Shown here: positions 18,539 to 28,450 of the stretch, piece after piece
Layout: each line of letters starts with the position of its first letter
Position numbering within the stretch: position 1 is the stretch's first letter
NCBI GenBank assembly: GCA_000307935.1
Contig: AMWX01000012.1
Span: 186,001 to 250,000 of the forward strand
DNA length: 64,000 nucleotides
Origin: SAR86 cluster bacterium SAR86E
GTDB lineage: Bacteria; Pseudomonadota; Gammaproteobacteria; Magnimaribacterales; D2472
Reading direction: 5' to 3'
The notes under the pieces: model-generated
Seen by the model: the letters and a program-made list of their open reading frames with translations, nothing else
Database searches by the model: none
What the model was told of the DNA's origin: nothing
Translations under genes and position numbers: made by a program

Positions 18539-19192
18539 ATGACCAGAGCAGAAAGAGCCTTGATCGTTTCAAAGATTTTAGGGAAACATTATCCAGAAAC
18601 ACCGGTTCCTTTAGATCATAAAGATAATTTCACACTACTAGTTGCAGTTTTATTATCTGCTCAATGCACTGATGAGAGGGTCAATAAAGTTACGCCGAAA
18701 CTCTTCAAGCTTGCAGATAATCCTAAAGATATGAGCAAGAAAACTCCAGACGAAATATATAAAATTATTAAACCCTGTGGGCTAGGCCCACAAAAGTCTA
18801 GAGCAATTAATAAACTTTCAAATATTTTATATGAATCCTATGATTGCCAGGTTCCAGAAGACATAAAAGCACTTGAAAAACTTCCAGGTGTTGGTCATAA
18901 AACTGCGTCTGTAGTCATCAGTCAAGGGTTTGGACATCCAGCATTTCCAGTCGATACTCATATTCATCGTTTAGCTCAAAGATGGGGACTGACTCGAGGA
19001 AAAAATGTCAAACAAACCGAGAAAGACTTAAAAAAATTGTTTCCAAGAGATTCTTGGAATCAACTACATCTGCAAATTATTTTTTGGGGTAGGGAATTTT
19101 GTCAGGCTCAGCAATGTCATGGAATTTCTTGCAAGATTTGCAAAGCAACTTTTCCAAAAAGATCCTCGCCTTTTTCCCACAAGAAGCCTTAG
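18539..19192 (+). CDS. nth: Endonuclease III (DNA glycosylase/AP lyase)
   Basis: This 217-residue base-excision repair enzyme has VLLSAQCTDERVN, the helix-hairpin-helix LEKLPGVGHKTASVV with the catalytic Lys, and the catalytic Asp in FPVDTHIHRLAQRWGL. The C-terminal iron-sulfur region reads CQAQQCHGISCKIC and lacks the E. coli spacing C-x6-C-x2-C-x5-C; cysteines are at offsets 0, 5, 10 and 13. A [4Fe-4S] cluster may still form with different geometry, or the protein may belong to the Nth subgroup with an altered cluster loop. Confidence 0.94.
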   Translation: MTRAERALIVSKILGKHYPETPVPLDHKDNFTLLVAVLLSAQCTDERVNKVTPKLFKLADNPKDMSKKTPDEIYKIIKPCGLGPQKSRAINKLSNILYESYDCQVPEDIKALEKLPGVGHKTASVVISQGFGHPAFPVDTHIHRLAQRWGLTRGKNVKQTEKDLKKLFPRDSWNQLHLQIIFWGREFCQAQQCHGISCKICKATFPKRSSPFSHKKP

Positions 19193-19252
19193 ATAATTTA
19201 GAATAAAGCTTTCAATCACTTAATAAAAATATTAATACTTTTGGAGTAATAA

Positions 19253-20527
19253 ATGGAATCTCAGGCTGATTCAATCTTTGCTAATGCAGCAACAATAGAA
19301 AAATATGACGCAGAGCTGTGGGAAGCTCTCAATAAAGAATCTAATCGTCAAGAAGAGCATATAGAACTCATCGCTTCTGAAAATTATGCAAGTCAAAGAG
19401 TCATGGAAGCCCAGGGTGGAATTCTGACAAATAAATATGCAGAAGGATATCCCAGCAAAAGATATTATGGTGGTTGCGAATATGTTGATCTGGCTGAGGA
19501 ATTAGCTATTGACAGAGCCAAAGAACTTTTTAAAGCAGATTACGCAAATGTTCAACCGCACTCTGGCTCTTCAGCAAATGCAGCTGCATTTTTAGCAATG
19601 CTAGAACCAAACGATACCATTCTAGGCATGAGCCTTGATCATGGAGGCCATTTAACACATGGAGCAAAAGTTAATTTTTCAGGGAAAAACTATACTGCCT
19701 TTCAATATGGCTTACATCCAGATACACATGATATTGATTATGATCAAGTTAGAGATTTAGCAAAGCAGCATCAACCTAAAATGATAGTTGCTGGATTCTC
19801 TGCATTTTCCGGGATTGTAGATTGGAAAATTTTTCGAGACATAGCAGATGAGACTGGTGCATATTTTCTAGTTGATATGGCACACGTATCTGGACTTGTC
19901 GCAGCAGGATTGTACCCCTCACCTGTACCATATGCTGATGTTGTTACATCAACAACTCACAAAACTCTCAGAGGACCTAGATCTGGAATTATTCTAGCCA
20001 AGAGCAATGAAGTGCTTGAAAAGAAACTGAATTCAGCAGTATTTCCTGGCTCTCAAGGAGGTCCATTGATGCATGTCGTAGCTGCGAAAGCGGTCTGTTT
20101 TAAGGAGGCACTTGAACCTGAGTTTAAAATTTACATGCAACAAGTCATCGATAATGCAAAATTAATGTGTAAAGTAATCCAAGATCGAGGCATAGACGTT
20201 GTCACAGGGAAAACTGATAATCATATCGTTCTAATGGATTTAAGAAGTAAGGAACTAACAGGAAAAGATTGTGAAATGGCCCTTGGTCAAGCCAATATAA
20301 CTGTTAATAAAAATGCTGTCCCTGATGATCCTCAATCTCCATTTATTACCTCAGGCATAAGATTGGGTACCCCTGCTGTGACGACAAGAGGTTTTGGCAC
20401 TGAAGAAATTGAATTGCTTACTAATTGGATTTGTGACGTAGTTCTCGATCTAGGCAATGCTGAAAAAATTACTCAAATTAAAAGTGATGTGGTTTCATTG
20501 TGTAAAAAGTTTCCCGTATATAAGTAA
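19253..20527 (+). CDS. glyA: Serine hydroxymethyltransferase
   Basis: GlyA converts serine and tetrahydrofolate to glycine and methylene-tetrahydrofolate using pyridoxal phosphate. The 424-residue protein carries [14 protein letters not shown], the PLP loop in [14 protein letters not shown], and the PLP-lysine motif [14 protein letters not shown] (Lys near residue 234). A ribosome site (GGAG) lies eight bases before the ATG. It stands directly ahead of nrdR and the riboflavin genes, an arrangement seen in many gammaproteobacteria. The 60-base leader is too short for a glycine riboswitch. Confidence 0.97.
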   Translation: MESQADSIFANAATIEKYDAELWEALNKESNRQEEHIELIASENYASQRVMEAQGGILTNKYAEGYPSKRYYGGCEYVDLAEELAIDRAKELFKADYANVQPHSGSSANAAAFLAMLEPNDTILGMSLDHGGHLTHGAKVNFSGKNYTAFQYGLHPDTHDIDYDQVRDLAKQHQPKMIVAGFSAFSGIVDWKIFRDIADETGAYFLVDMAHVSGLVAAGLYPSPVPYADVVTSTTHKTLRGPRSGIILAKSNEVLEKKLNSAVFPGSQGGPLMHVVAAKAVCFKEALEPEFKIYMQQVIDNAKLMCKVIQDRGIDVVTGKTDNHIVLMDLRSKELTGKDCEMALGQANITVNKNAVPDDPQSPFITSGIRLGTPAVTTRGFGTEEIELLTNWICDVVLDLGNAEKITQIKSDVVSLCKKFPVYK

Positions 20528-20529
20528 AA

Positions 20530-21009
20530 ATGTTTTGTCCTTTCTGCCAAGCCCAAGATACAAAGGTAATTGATTCAAGGCTTGTTGGTGATGGCTCGCA
20601 AATTCGAAGAAGAAGAGAATGTGAAGTTTGCCATGCTAGGTTTACAACTTTTGAAACAGCAGATCTTGCGTTGCCAAGAATTGTAAAAAGTGATGGTGAA
20701 AGGCAACCATTTAACGGGGTTAAACTTAAAGGGGGTATGCTGCGTGCACTAGAAAAAAGGCCACTTTCAGCTGAAGAAGTTGATGGAGTCTTTGGCAGTA
20801 TTTTGACAGAGATTCGTCAACTTGGCGAAAGAGAAATTGCTTCACGTCAACTTGGTGAAATAGTAATGCGCAATCTTAAAAGAGTTGATCAAGTTGCATA
20901 TGTTAGATTTGCCTCGGTCTATCGAGATTTTCAAGATATTCAAGAATTTGCTGAAGAGATATCCTCTTTATCCAAAGAAAAATCAAAGCGAAATAAAAAG
21001 AAAAAATGA
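20530..21009 (+). CDS. nrdR: Transcriptional repressor NrdR
   Basis: NrdR senses ATP and dATP and represses ribonucleotide reductase genes. The 159-residue protein has the zinc ribbon CPFC ... CEVC (residues 3-34) and an ATP-cone domain with [20 protein letters not shown], and ends in a lysine-rich tail. Its stop overlaps the ribD start (ATGA). The ribonucleotide reductase genes and NrdR boxes are not in the window. Confidence 0.97.
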   Translation: MFCPFCQAQDTKVIDSRLVGDGSQIRRRRECEVCHARFTTFETADLALPRIVKSDGERQPFNGVKLKGGMLRALEKRPLSAEEVDGVFGSILTEIRQLGEREIASRQLGEIVMRNLKRVDQVAYVRFASVYRDFQDIQEFAEEISSLSKEKSKRNKKKK

Positions 21010-22118
21010 AAGCTGCGGATTTTATGGCTAGAGCCATTGAGCTTGCGAAAAAAGGAAGATATAAAACGCAGCCAAATCCAATGGTTGGCTGTGTGCTTGT
21101 AAAAGATGGTCAAATTATTGGAGAGGGTTGGCACCAAGAATATGGCAAGGATCATGCCGAGATAAATGCTATCAAGAATTGTAAGAAAAAATTTGGTGCG
21201 AAAAATGCGTATGAGCTTATTGCAGGTTCAGATGTTTATGTAAACCTTGAACCATGCTCCATTCAAAATAATACTCCTCCATGCTCACATGCATTAATCA
21301 AGTATCGTATAAAAAATCTATTCTGCGGTACCCTTGATCCTAATCCAAAAATTAATGGACGGGGAGTCAAGCTTCTTAAAGAGTCTGGTATAAATATCAA
21401 AGTTGGGCTATTAAAAAAAGAGTGCAAAGAATTGAATCGCATTTTTTTTGTAAATCAAAAACAACTTCGTCCATACATAATATTAAAAAGTGCTCAATCT
21501 CTTGATGGAAAAATTGCTTTAAAAAATGGCGAAAGCAACTGGATATCTAATAGTGAGTCTCGCAAAGATAGTCACCTAATTAGGTCTAGAGTAAGAGGTA
21601 TTATGGTTGGAAGAGCAACGATAGAAGTTGACAACCCATCTTTAACCATTCGTCTGGACAAAAGTGAATTAGGTCTCAAAAAAAATGAGTCAATTGATCA
21701 ACCAGCCAAAATTATTTTAGGTAATTTGCAGATAAATGAAAAAAAACAAAAAATTTTTTCAAGCAAATCAAGAATTATTATTGGTTCCAGACATTCAGTG
21801 AAACAGTTAAAAACAATTCAACATTTAAAATATAAAAAAAGAGAGTTTCTTGAAGAATTTATCCAAGACCTTTTAAAGATGGATATCTCCAGTATTTTAG
21901 TTGAAGGTGGTCCAAAAACTTTGAATGCTTTTCTTGCAAATGATTTATTTGATGAATTGGTGCTATATACTGCACCATCGTTTTTGGGGAAAGAGAGCAA
22001 AGAAACATTTAATTTAAAAGCTCCGGAAAGAATTAAGATATCAAAAAAACTCAAGGTGGTTAAAATTGAAAGGTTTCAAGATGATATCAAAACAACATAC
22101 TACAATAGGAAGGTGTAG
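21006..22118 (+). CDS. ribD: Bifunctional riboflavin deaminase/reductase
   Basis: RibD performs the deamination and reduction steps after GTP cyclohydrolase II. The N-terminal deaminase domain has the zinc motif DHAEINAI and [16 protein letters not shown] (about residues 50-90). The reductase domain begins near residue 155 with [23 protein letters not shown] and continues through [18 protein letters not shown] and [14 protein letters not shown]. Length (370) matches the family. Translation is probably coupled to nrdR by the ATGA overlap. No riboflavin synthase (ribE) gene lies between it and ribBA, where many relatives have one; the gap is 30 bases. Confidence 0.96.
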   Translation: MKAADFMARAIELAKKGRYKTQPNPMVGCVLVKDGQIIGEGWHQEYGKDHAEINAIKNCKKKFGAKNAYELIAGSDVYVNLEPCSIQNNTPPCSHALIKYRIKNLFCGTLDPNPKINGRGVKLLKESGINIKVGLLKKECKELNRIFFVNQKQLRPYIILKSAQSLDGKIALKNGESNWISNSESRKDSHLIRSRVRGIMVGRATIEVDNPSLTIRLDKSELGLKKNESIDQPAKIILGNLQINEKKQKIFSSKSRIIIGSRHSVKQLKTIQHLKYKKREFLEEFIQDLLKMDISSILVEGGPKTLNAFLANDLFDELVLYTAPSFLGKESKETFNLKAPERIKISKKLKVVKIERFQDDIKTTYYNRKV

Positions 22119-22148
22119 CAGAGTTTAAATTGAAAAACTAATACAAAA

Positions 22149-23225
22149 ATGGAATTTAACACCACAGAAGAAATCATTCAGGATATTGCTGCTGGCAAAA
22201 TGGTTATCTTGCTTGATGATGAAGATAGAGAGAATGAAGGTGATTTAGTATGTGCTGCTGAGCTCATTGACGATAAAAAAATTAATTTTATGATCAGCAA
22301 AGCAAAAGGTTTGGTATGTTTACCATTATCTCCCAAGAAATGCGATGAGCTAAACCTCCCGATGATGACCAACAACAACCGAGCCAAACATGGAACTGGC
22401 TTTACTGTTTCTATTGAAGCTGCTGAAGGAATCTCTACAGGTATTTCTGCTGAAGATAGAGCTAAGACCATAATTGCAGCAGCACAAAAGAATGCCAAAG
22501 CAGAAGATATAGTTCAGCCAGGTCATATTTTCCCATTAAGGGCTTTTGAAGGAGGAGTCTTAAGTCGCGCAGGCCATACAGAAGCTGCGTGTGATTTAGC
22601 AAGATTAGCAGGCCTTGAGGAAGCTGGGGTGATATGTGAAATTATGAATGATGATGGAAGCATGGCTCGGAGAGATGATTTAATGAAATTTGCTTCCACC
22701 CATGAAATGAAAATCGGGACGATTGCTGATTTAATCTATTATCGTACTCTCAAAGAAAAATCTGTGTATCTAGAATACTCAAAATCTGTTGAAATTGATG
22801 GTATTCAGTTTGAGCTTTCTGCATGGAGAGACAGCATCTTTGATAATCTACATTTAGCTTTTGTTAAAGGTAGCCTTACCTCAACAGACTCTCCTCTCGT
22901 TCGGGTTCATGTTCCCAATACATTGCATGACTTAATTGGTGTTGAGGAATTTGGTAAAAGACTGAGCCTAACAAAAGCTCTTAAAAGGATTGGAAAAGAA
23001 GAATGTGGAGTTTTGCTATTAATTGGTAATTATCAGGATGCTGATGAAGTAATGAATGATCTCATGGGAACAAAATCATCTGTTCAACCCGAAACAAAGA
23101 CTGTAGGTATAGGGTCGCAAATTCTAAGAGAGCTGGGATTGAAGCAAATTAAATTACTTGGAACGCCAGTGAAATATCCATCCTTATCTGGATTTGATCT
23201 TGAGGTTACGGGGTTTGAGCAATGA
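22149..23225 (+). CDS. ribBA: Dihydroxybutanone-phosphate synthase fused to a degenerate GTP cyclohydrolase II-like domain
   Basis: Residues 1 to about 200 form an intact RibB domain: LLDDEDRENEGDLVCAAEL, KHGTGFTVSIEAAEGISTGIS, and HIFPLRAFEGGVLSRAGHTEA. This domain makes 3,4-dihydroxybutanone 4-phosphate from ribulose 5-phosphate. The C-terminal part (about 210-358) follows the RibA fold (VRVHVPNTLHDLIG; VGIGSQILRELGLKQIKLLG), but the three zinc Cys and the [11 protein letters not shown] catalytic segment are gone. It is therefore predicted to be inactive as a cyclohydrolase, with the separate RibA at 9422 supplying that step. The gene overlaps ribH by ATGA. Confidence 0.94.
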   Translation: MEFNTTEEIIQDIAAGKMVILLDDEDRENEGDLVCAAELIDDKKINFMISKAKGLVCLPLSPKKCDELNLPMMTNNNRAKHGTGFTVSIEAAEGISTGISAEDRAKTIIAAAQKNAKAEDIVQPGHIFPLRAFEGGVLSRAGHTEAACDLARLAGLEEAGVICEIMNDDGSMARRDDLMKFASTHEMKIGTIADLIYYRTLKEKSVYLEYSKSVEIDGIQFELSAWRDSIFDNLHLAFVKGSLTSTDSPLVRVHVPNTLHDLIGVEEFGKRLSLTKALKRIGKEECGVLLLIGNYQDADEVMNDLMGTKSSVQPETKTVGIGSQILRELGLKQIKLLGTPVKYPSLSGFDLEVTGFEQ

Positions 23226-23668
23226 GTAAAGATGGATTCTTATACTCGTCAGAAAAAATTGACGTAAATAAAAAAATTTCTATTGTTGCATCAAAGTGGA
23301 ATGCTGAGCTGGTTAATGAATTATTAGAGTCAGGAAAAGTACACCTTGAGGAGCTTGGTTTTACCAACATCAAAATTGTTCATGTTCCCGGTGCATGGGA
23401 GCTTGTACACGCAGCTCAAAAAGAATTAGAAGATGCAGACGGAGTTATTGCATATGGAGTAGTAATCCGAGGCGAAACAACACATTACGAACTCATATCT
23501 GAGTCAACATCACGGGGATTAATGCAGGTGAGTGTCAATGCAAATAAACCCATTGGATTTGGTTTAATTGCTGTAGAAAATTTATCTCAAGCAAAAGAGC
23601 GAACTAGCTCATCTGAATTAAACAAAGGTAAAGAAGTTGCTCAATCACTCGTTGAGATGCTCAACTAG
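23222..23668 (+). CDS. ribH: 6,7-dimethyl-8-ribityllumazine synthase
   Basis: RibH condenses the RibD and RibB products into lumazine. The 148-residue length matches. Family motifs are IVASKWNAELVNELLESG, VPGAWELVHAA, and AYGVVIRGETTHYELISESTS, with SVNANKPIGFGLIAVENLSQA near the end. It is translated in overlap with ribBA and lies two bases before nusB. Confidence 0.96.
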   Translation: MSKDGFLYSSEKIDVNKKISIVASKWNAELVNELLESGKVHLEELGFTNIKIVHVPGAWELVHAAQKELEDADGVIAYGVVIRGETTHYELISESTSRGLMQVSVNANKPIGFGLIAVENLSQAKERTSSSELNKGKEVAQSLVEMLN

Positions 23669-23670
23669 AA

Positions 23671-24114
23671 ATGCCAAAAAATTTAGGAAAGTATAAACAA
23701 GAGCTTCAAACTCGAGAGTGTTTGGTTCAGGCCATATATCAATATATATTTCATGAATCAAATTTAAACTCTCTTGTGGACCAATTTCTCAAGGAAAATA
23801 CGCCCAAAAAAATAAGCTTTAATTATTTCAAACAAAGATTAGAAAATATTTTTGAGCAGTCTGATGACTTAAAAGAAATTACAAGAGATCTTAAAAACAA
23901 TGAAGGTGAAAACCTCGAGATTATAGATGAAGCTATTTTATGGCTTGGAATAGTTGAGATACGTGCAAATGAGCTTGCCTATCCTATAGTTATAGATGAA
24001 TGCATTCGATTAGCAAAGAAATTTTCTAATCCTAATTCATATAAATTTGTAAATGCTAAACTAGATGAGTGGCTCAAGACAAATCAAGCTGAATGGCTCA
24101 AGAAGAATAGTTAA
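23671..24114 (+). CDS. nusB: Transcription antitermination protein NusB
   Basis: NusB binds boxA RNA with S10 and takes part in rRNA antitermination. The 147-residue all-helical protein shows TRECLVQAIYQYIFHE at the N-terminus and the family C-terminal segment AYPIVIDECIRLAKKFSNPNSYKFVNAKLD (shown here by its start, residues about 110-140). It closes the nrdR-rib operon, as in many gammaproteobacteria. Its 3' end overlaps the convergent DUF3604 gene by 17 bases, leaving no room for a separate terminator. Confidence 0.94.
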   Translation: MPKNLGKYKQELQTRECLVQAIYQYIFHESNLNSLVDQFLKENTPKKISFNYFKQRLENIFEQSDDLKEITRDLKNNEGENLEIIDEAILWLGIVEIRANELAYPIVIDECIRLAKKFSNPNSYKFVNAKLDEWLKTNQAEWLKKNS

Positions 24115-26329
24115 CATAGATTGGGCTGGACCAAGCTCTATGTTCAGCTGGAGCTAAACAGCCATCTCTGTTTTCATAAATCCCGACCCTACATATTTCG
24201 GTTTTGATGCATTCTCCGTTTTTATTAAATTCACATCCCAGAGGATCAGCAGATAATGTTGAAGAAGGTTCTTCAATGGCTCGAACATAATAAACTGCAT
24301 CTCTTCGACCTATGGAAAATTGCTCATCTTCAAATGAAATCTTGCAACTAGTGCTATTGCAGGGAAATGTTTTCCATACATCCTCGACCAAACCTTCTAC
24401 AGGCTCATTCTCATATTGTTGAGGTAAAATTTTAATTACCTCAATCCTAGTAATTAACCTTCTTTCATTGCTTGGGTTATAACACTCAGAGTTACATATT
24501 TTTTCTAGGCGTTCTTTAGTTAAACCATTATTACTATAATCAGGACAACCAGGTTTTTGCTTTAGAGAGCCTGCAGCTTTGACTGTAAATAATGGAGATT
24601 TATTGGAGTTTGCTTCAGCTCCCATGGTTAAAGATTGAGATTGTGTTTCTGCATCAAACCATAAAAGAATTCTTGGCCCTGAAGTCGCATAGACCTCTTT
24701 TCTTTCTAACGCATCCCATATGGACTCCCTCTTTCTAGATGTTGAATGAGCAGCAACCAAGCCGCCAGACATGAAATATGCGCTTTGTCGTTCAGCATCC
24801 GTAGCTATATTAAGGTCCATGATGCTGGTCAAGGAAGTATTACCCAGGTTAACAAATGAGGGTTCTAATTTTCCCTTTGGGCGCCTAAGATCTCCCAACT
24901 TTTCAAACAATGGGTCACTAAAACCATTAGCCTCAGTATTATGAAGGCGATCAATCTCTTTATAACCAGTCCCTGGTCGAGCGCCATGGTTATCGCTGGA
25001 GCCAATAAATCCAAATTTAAAGCGCTTTGGATTTTCTTTATCGGTAAAATCACTTAAAGCTAAAACATACTGTGCAGAACCTTGTGGCCTATAATTAAAA
25101 GAAGGAAGAAAACAGTCATTACACTGTCCTGCATTCAAGAAATCATCTGGCTCAGTTTCATTGACTGCAGCATAACCTGTTGATCCCATCTGGGCGGCAA
25201 ATAGTTTAGTTTGATCAACCAAATATTTGCATGTCTCAGCATCCATTCCAGAATCCTCACATCTTGCTGCCATAATATTTCCAGCCTGTTGGCATGTAGG
25301 CAAAAAATCGCTGCGTCCTTCAGGACAAAATACCTCAACATTTGAATTTAGCTTGGCATCATTCCATGTTCTGTATTCTTCAGAATTTCCATGGCCAGAA
25401 TAAATCTCAAATAAAAATTGAGATTCATCGTCTTGGAAATCTTTAAGTTGCTTTTTCCAATCTGACGTTGGCGGGGTGTAAAATCCCCATGTTGTCCCGT
25501 GAGGAATCACCATATAAGGAGTTTCCCAATCTTTTAACTTCTGAAACAAAATATTTGGATTAGTTGCTTCCTCGTAACAATTTATAGGCAGATCTCTAGT
25601 ATTAACTCCCTCAGGGCAAATAGGTGTAGCCTTTATTTCTTCAAAGAATTTATCAAATGCAAAAAATCTGTCTCTATTTTTTAAATCTAATGTTGCTGGT
25701 AAAGCAGACATGGTCCAAGGCAAACCAAGCCTCATTACTAATGGAGCCACTCCTCCAGATCCAATTGCTCTTGGGGGAACCAACGCATCATCAGTTTCTA
25801 AGAAAATGACATTTTTATGGCCGTAATGATTTTCAGGATTTGGGTCAACTTGAGTCCATTCCCACCCTAAAAAACTCACTAAATCATCTGTGCCCTCTGA
25901 TAAATTATTGCATTGCTGAATACTTTTTTTAGTATCTAGCCATTTTCTTGGGGTGCTTGCTTCGGCATGATCATTGATAGACCAAAAATCTAAAGCTGAA
26001 CAAAATCTTGCGTAGTCACAAGCATCAGCTAATGGAGAGGCTCCCTTACCATTCATAAATGGTAAGGACCACATAAAAGCATCAGTCGAATAAGTTGTGT
26101 GAACATGGAGATCGCCAAAGAGAATTTGCTTTTCATCCAAAACCTCTAATTCTGATTTCACAACATTAATCCTGGTTGCTCTATCTTGCAGCACTTTTTC
26201 TGGAAGGACATTCCCTTCTATGACGCCAGGACCATCTAATGTTCCAAAGACTTTTAAAACCGCGCCACCAAAAAAAATAGCTACAGTAAAAATAAACAGC
26301 ATAACGAGTGAAATTAGTAGGTTTCTCAT
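24098..26329 (-). CDS. DUF3604-domain protein with PHP-like metal motifs
   Basis: The 743-residue protein begins with a membrane anchor or signal (residues about 4-24). FGDLHVHTTYSTDAF near residue 72 and SINDHAE near 115 recall the PHP metallophosphoesterase fold, and GSSDNHGARPGTGYKE near 446 adds further metal-type ligands. The whole length matches the DUF3604 family, which is frequent in marine bacteria and of unknown function. Many Cys residues in the C-terminal third (for example CNSECYNP) suggest disulfides and a periplasmic location. A good ribosome site (GGAG) precedes the ATG. It closes the waaA-purA run; a hydrolase role is inferred only. Confidence 0.88.
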   Translation of the reverse strand: MRNLLISLVMLFIFTVAIFFGGAVLKVFGTLDGPGVIEGNVLPEKVLQDRATRINVVKSELEVLDEKQILFGDLHVHTTYSTDAFMWSLPFMNGKGASPLADACDYARFCSALDFWSINDHAEASTPRKWLDTKKSIQQCNNLSEGTDDLVSFLGWEWTQVDPNPENHYGHKNVIFLETDDALVPPRAIGSGGVAPLVMRLGLPWTMSALPATLDLKNRDRFFAFDKFFEEIKATPICPEGVNTRDLPINCYEEATNPNILFQKLKDWETPYMVIPHGTTWGFYTPPTSDWKKQLKDFQDDESQFLFEIYSGHGNSEEYRTWNDAKLNSNVEVFCPEGRSDFLPTCQQAGNIMAARCEDSGMDAETCKYLVDQTKLFAAQMGSTGYAAVNETEPDDFLNAGQCNDCFLPSFNYRPQGSAQYVLALSDFTDKENPKRFKFGFIGSSDNHGARPGTGYKEIDRLHNTEANGFSDPLFEKLGDLRRPKGKLEPSFVNLGNTSLTSIMDLNIATDAERQSAYFMSGGLVAAHSTSRKRESIWDALERKEVYATSGPRILLWFDAETQSQSLTMGAEANSNKSPLFTVKAAGSLKQKPGCPDYSNNGLTKERLEKICNSECYNPSNERRLITRIEVIKILPQQYENEPVEGLVEDVWKTFPCNSTSCKISFEDEQFSIGRRDAVYYVRAIEEPSSTLSADPLGCEFNKNGECIKTEICRVGIYENRDGCLAPAEHRAWSSPIYVNYSS

Positions 26330-26350
26330 ATCTCTCCAGAATTGATAAAA

Positions 26351-27574
26351 CTAATCTATATAAATTGTTTGATCTCTTGATGGGCCCACTGAAACTATGC
26401 CAACAGGACAATCCAAAGTCTCTTCAATAAATAGTATATAGTCCTGAGCAGCTTTAGGTAAATCATCAAAAGATCTGGCATCGGATGTATCTTGTTGCCA
26501 ACCACGGAATGTTTCATAAACCGGTTGCTGATTTTGATCATAATCAATACACACTTGGATTTCCTCAAAGCCATCTAGAACATCTAATTTTGTAATGCAG
26601 AGATTGGTAACAGAGTTAATAAAAACAATTGTTTCTAAAGCTTTTAAATCTAACCATCCACATCTTCTTGGGCGGCCGGTTGTTGCGCCAAATTCATGCC
26701 CAACTTTTGCCAACTGCTCCGCATTTGAATCAAATAACTCAGTAGCAAAAGGCCCTTCCCCAACACGAGTAGTATATGCCTTGGTAATACCCAAAATAGA
26801 ATCAATGTGTCTTGGACCCACGCCTAACCCTGAAGATAACCCGCCTGCAGTTGTGCTGGAGGAAGTAACATATGGATAGGTCCCATGATCAATGTCCAAC
26901 ATAGAACCCTGCGCACCTTCAAAAAGAATGTTCTTGCCCTGTTTCACCCAATGCTTTAAGAGATCCTGAGTTTTGCAGTGATAATTATTATAAAGATCTA
27001 TGTTACTGATAAGCTCTTCCAGAACATCCTCAAAGGCTAAGGGTTGAGCATTGTATAGATTCTGTAAAATTTGGTTATGGTAATTGACCAATGTTGATAA
27101 CTTGATTTTGAGGTCTTCAATATTTTTTAAATCTCCAAAACGCACTGCGCGTCTAGCAATCTTATCTTCATAAGCTGGACCAATGCCCCTACCCGTTGTC
27201 CCAATGCCCTCTTCTTTATCTCGAACCTGATCAATTGCTATGTGAGTAGGTAAGATTAATGAGCAATCTTCACTTACGTAAAAACGATCTTTAAAATTAA
27301 TATTGCTCTCTTTTAATTCCTGAATTTCTTTAGCTAGAGCTGGAAGAGATAAAACAAGACCATTACCCAAGACGCAGTGAACTGAAGGATGGAGAATGCC
27401 AGATGGAACTAAATGAAGGACTTTTTGCTCGCCATCAACTTTAAGTGTATGCCCTGCGTTGTGACCACCTTGAAAACGACATACTGCTTCAGAACCTTCT
27501 GCCAAAGCATCTACAATTTTTCCTTTACCCTCATCACCCCACTGCAAGCCCAAGATAAGGGTGTTATTGCTCAT
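26351..27574 (-). CDS. purA: Adenylosuccinate synthetase
   Basis: PurA joins aspartate to IMP with GTP in AMP synthesis. The protein has the GTP-binding GLQWGDEGKGKIVDALA, the catalytic His in GGHNAGHTL, IGTTGRGIGPAYEDK, AYTTRVGEGPFATEL and ATTGRPRRCGWLDL. At 407 residues it is somewhat shorter than E. coli PurA (432). The hflK-hflC-purA order is conserved in gammaproteobacteria. It starts six bases after the hflC stop. Confidence 0.97.
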   Translation of the reverse strand: MSNNTLILGLQWGDEGKGKIVDALAEGSEAVCRFQGGHNAGHTLKVDGEQKVLHLVPSGILHPSVHCVLGNGLVLSLPALAKEIQELKESNINFKDRFYVSEDCSLILPTHIAIDQVRDKEEGIGTTGRGIGPAYEDKIARRAVRFGDLKNIEDLKIKLSTLVNYHNQILQNLYNAQPLAFEDVLEELISNIDLYNNYHCKTQDLLKHWVKQGKNILFEGAQGSMLDIDHGTYPYVTSSSTTAGGLSSGLGVGPRHIDSILGITKAYTTRVGEGPFATELFDSNAEQLAKVGHEFGATTGRPRRCGWLDLKALETIVFINSVTNLCITKLDVLDGFEEIQVCIDYDQNQQPVYETFRGWQQDTSDARSFDDLPKAAQDYILFIEETLDCPVGIVSVGPSRDQTIYID

Positions 27575-27580
27575 GAGATG

Positions 27581-28450
27581 TTAGTTATTGCCTTTTGATT
27601 TATTCAAGTATTTAAAGAAATCAGATTTAGGATCGATTACCAAAACATCTGATTTATTATTAAATGTTGCATCATAAGCTTTCATGCTTCTAGTAAACTC
27701 GTAAAATTCTGGATCCTTAGAGAATGATTCTGCATAGATTGCTGCTGCTGTAGCATCGCCATCTCCTCTGATTTCCTCAGAGGTTTTATATGCTTCAGCA
27801 AGAATAATAACTCTTTCTTTGTCAGCAGTGGATCGGATTTCATTAGAAAGTTCATTTCCCTCAGCACGCAATTCCTCAGCCAACCTATTTCTCTCGGAGC
27901 GCATTCTTTCATATACAGAGTTGCTAAGCTCAGGCGGTAAATCAATTCTTTTGACTCTAAAATCTATAATCTCAATACCAAGATCAGAGACAGAATTTCC
28001 TAAATTCTCTCTCATGTCACTCATCAACTGGTCTCTTTCACCTGAAACTAATTCGGTGACTGTTCTTCGACCAAATTGATTTTTAAGCTCAAAGGCAGTT
28101 CTTTGTCCAAGCAAATTATTTAGGTTTATAAAACTTCCGCTGGTAGCATCATAGAAGGTTCGAACATTGGTAATTCGATATTTTACAAACGAGTCAACGA
28201 TAAGATATTTACTCTCAACTGTTAATATTCTATTTGGCTCTTCATCTAGAGTCTGCAACCTTGCATCATATTTCTTCACATTCTGGATAATAGGTAATTT
28301 AAAATTTAAGCCAGTTGGAAGATCGGATTTAATGGCTTCACCAAACTGAAACACAATTCCATCTTCTTTTTCATCAATAACAAATAAGCTATTTAGTATT
28401 ATTGCAAGAATAAGTCCAGCAAGAACCAAGAGATTCATTCCTTTAGTCAT
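27581..28450 (-). CDS. hflC: FtsH protease modulator HflC
   Basis: The 289-residue SPFH-family protein has one N-terminal membrane helix (about residues 6-24, LVLAGLILAIILNSLFVI) and a periplasmic band-7 domain. The coiled-coil region is marked by ERMRSERNRLAEELRAEGNE. HflC and HflK form a large cage around FtsH. The start overlaps the hflK stop by one base (TAATG), typical of coupled partners. Confidence 0.95.
   Translation of the reverse strand: MTKGMNLLVLAGLILAIILNSLFVIDEKEDGIVFQFGEAIKSDLPTGLNFKLPIIQNVKKYDARLQTLDEEPNRILTVESKYLIVDSFVKYRITNVRTFYDATSGSFINLNNLLGQRTAFELKNQFGRRTVTELVSGERDQLMSDMRENLGNSVSDLGIEIIDFRVKRIDLPPELSNSVYERMRSERNRLAEELRAEGNELSNEIRSTADKERVIILAEAYKTSEEIRGDGDATAAAIYAESFSKDPEFYEFTRSMKAYDATFNNKSDVLVIDPKSDFFKYLNKSKGNN

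Noticed and set aside
19193-19252. A glycine riboswitch before glyA
   Set aside because: The 60-base leader is too short and has no conserved riboswitch core.
22119-22148. An FMN riboswitch before ribBA
   Set aside because: Only 30 bases are available and no RFN-element sequence is seen.
24098-26329. A frameshift in the DUF3604 gene
   Set aside because: Other open frames (for example near 24865-25341) are short and the main frame runs intact with motifs throughout.
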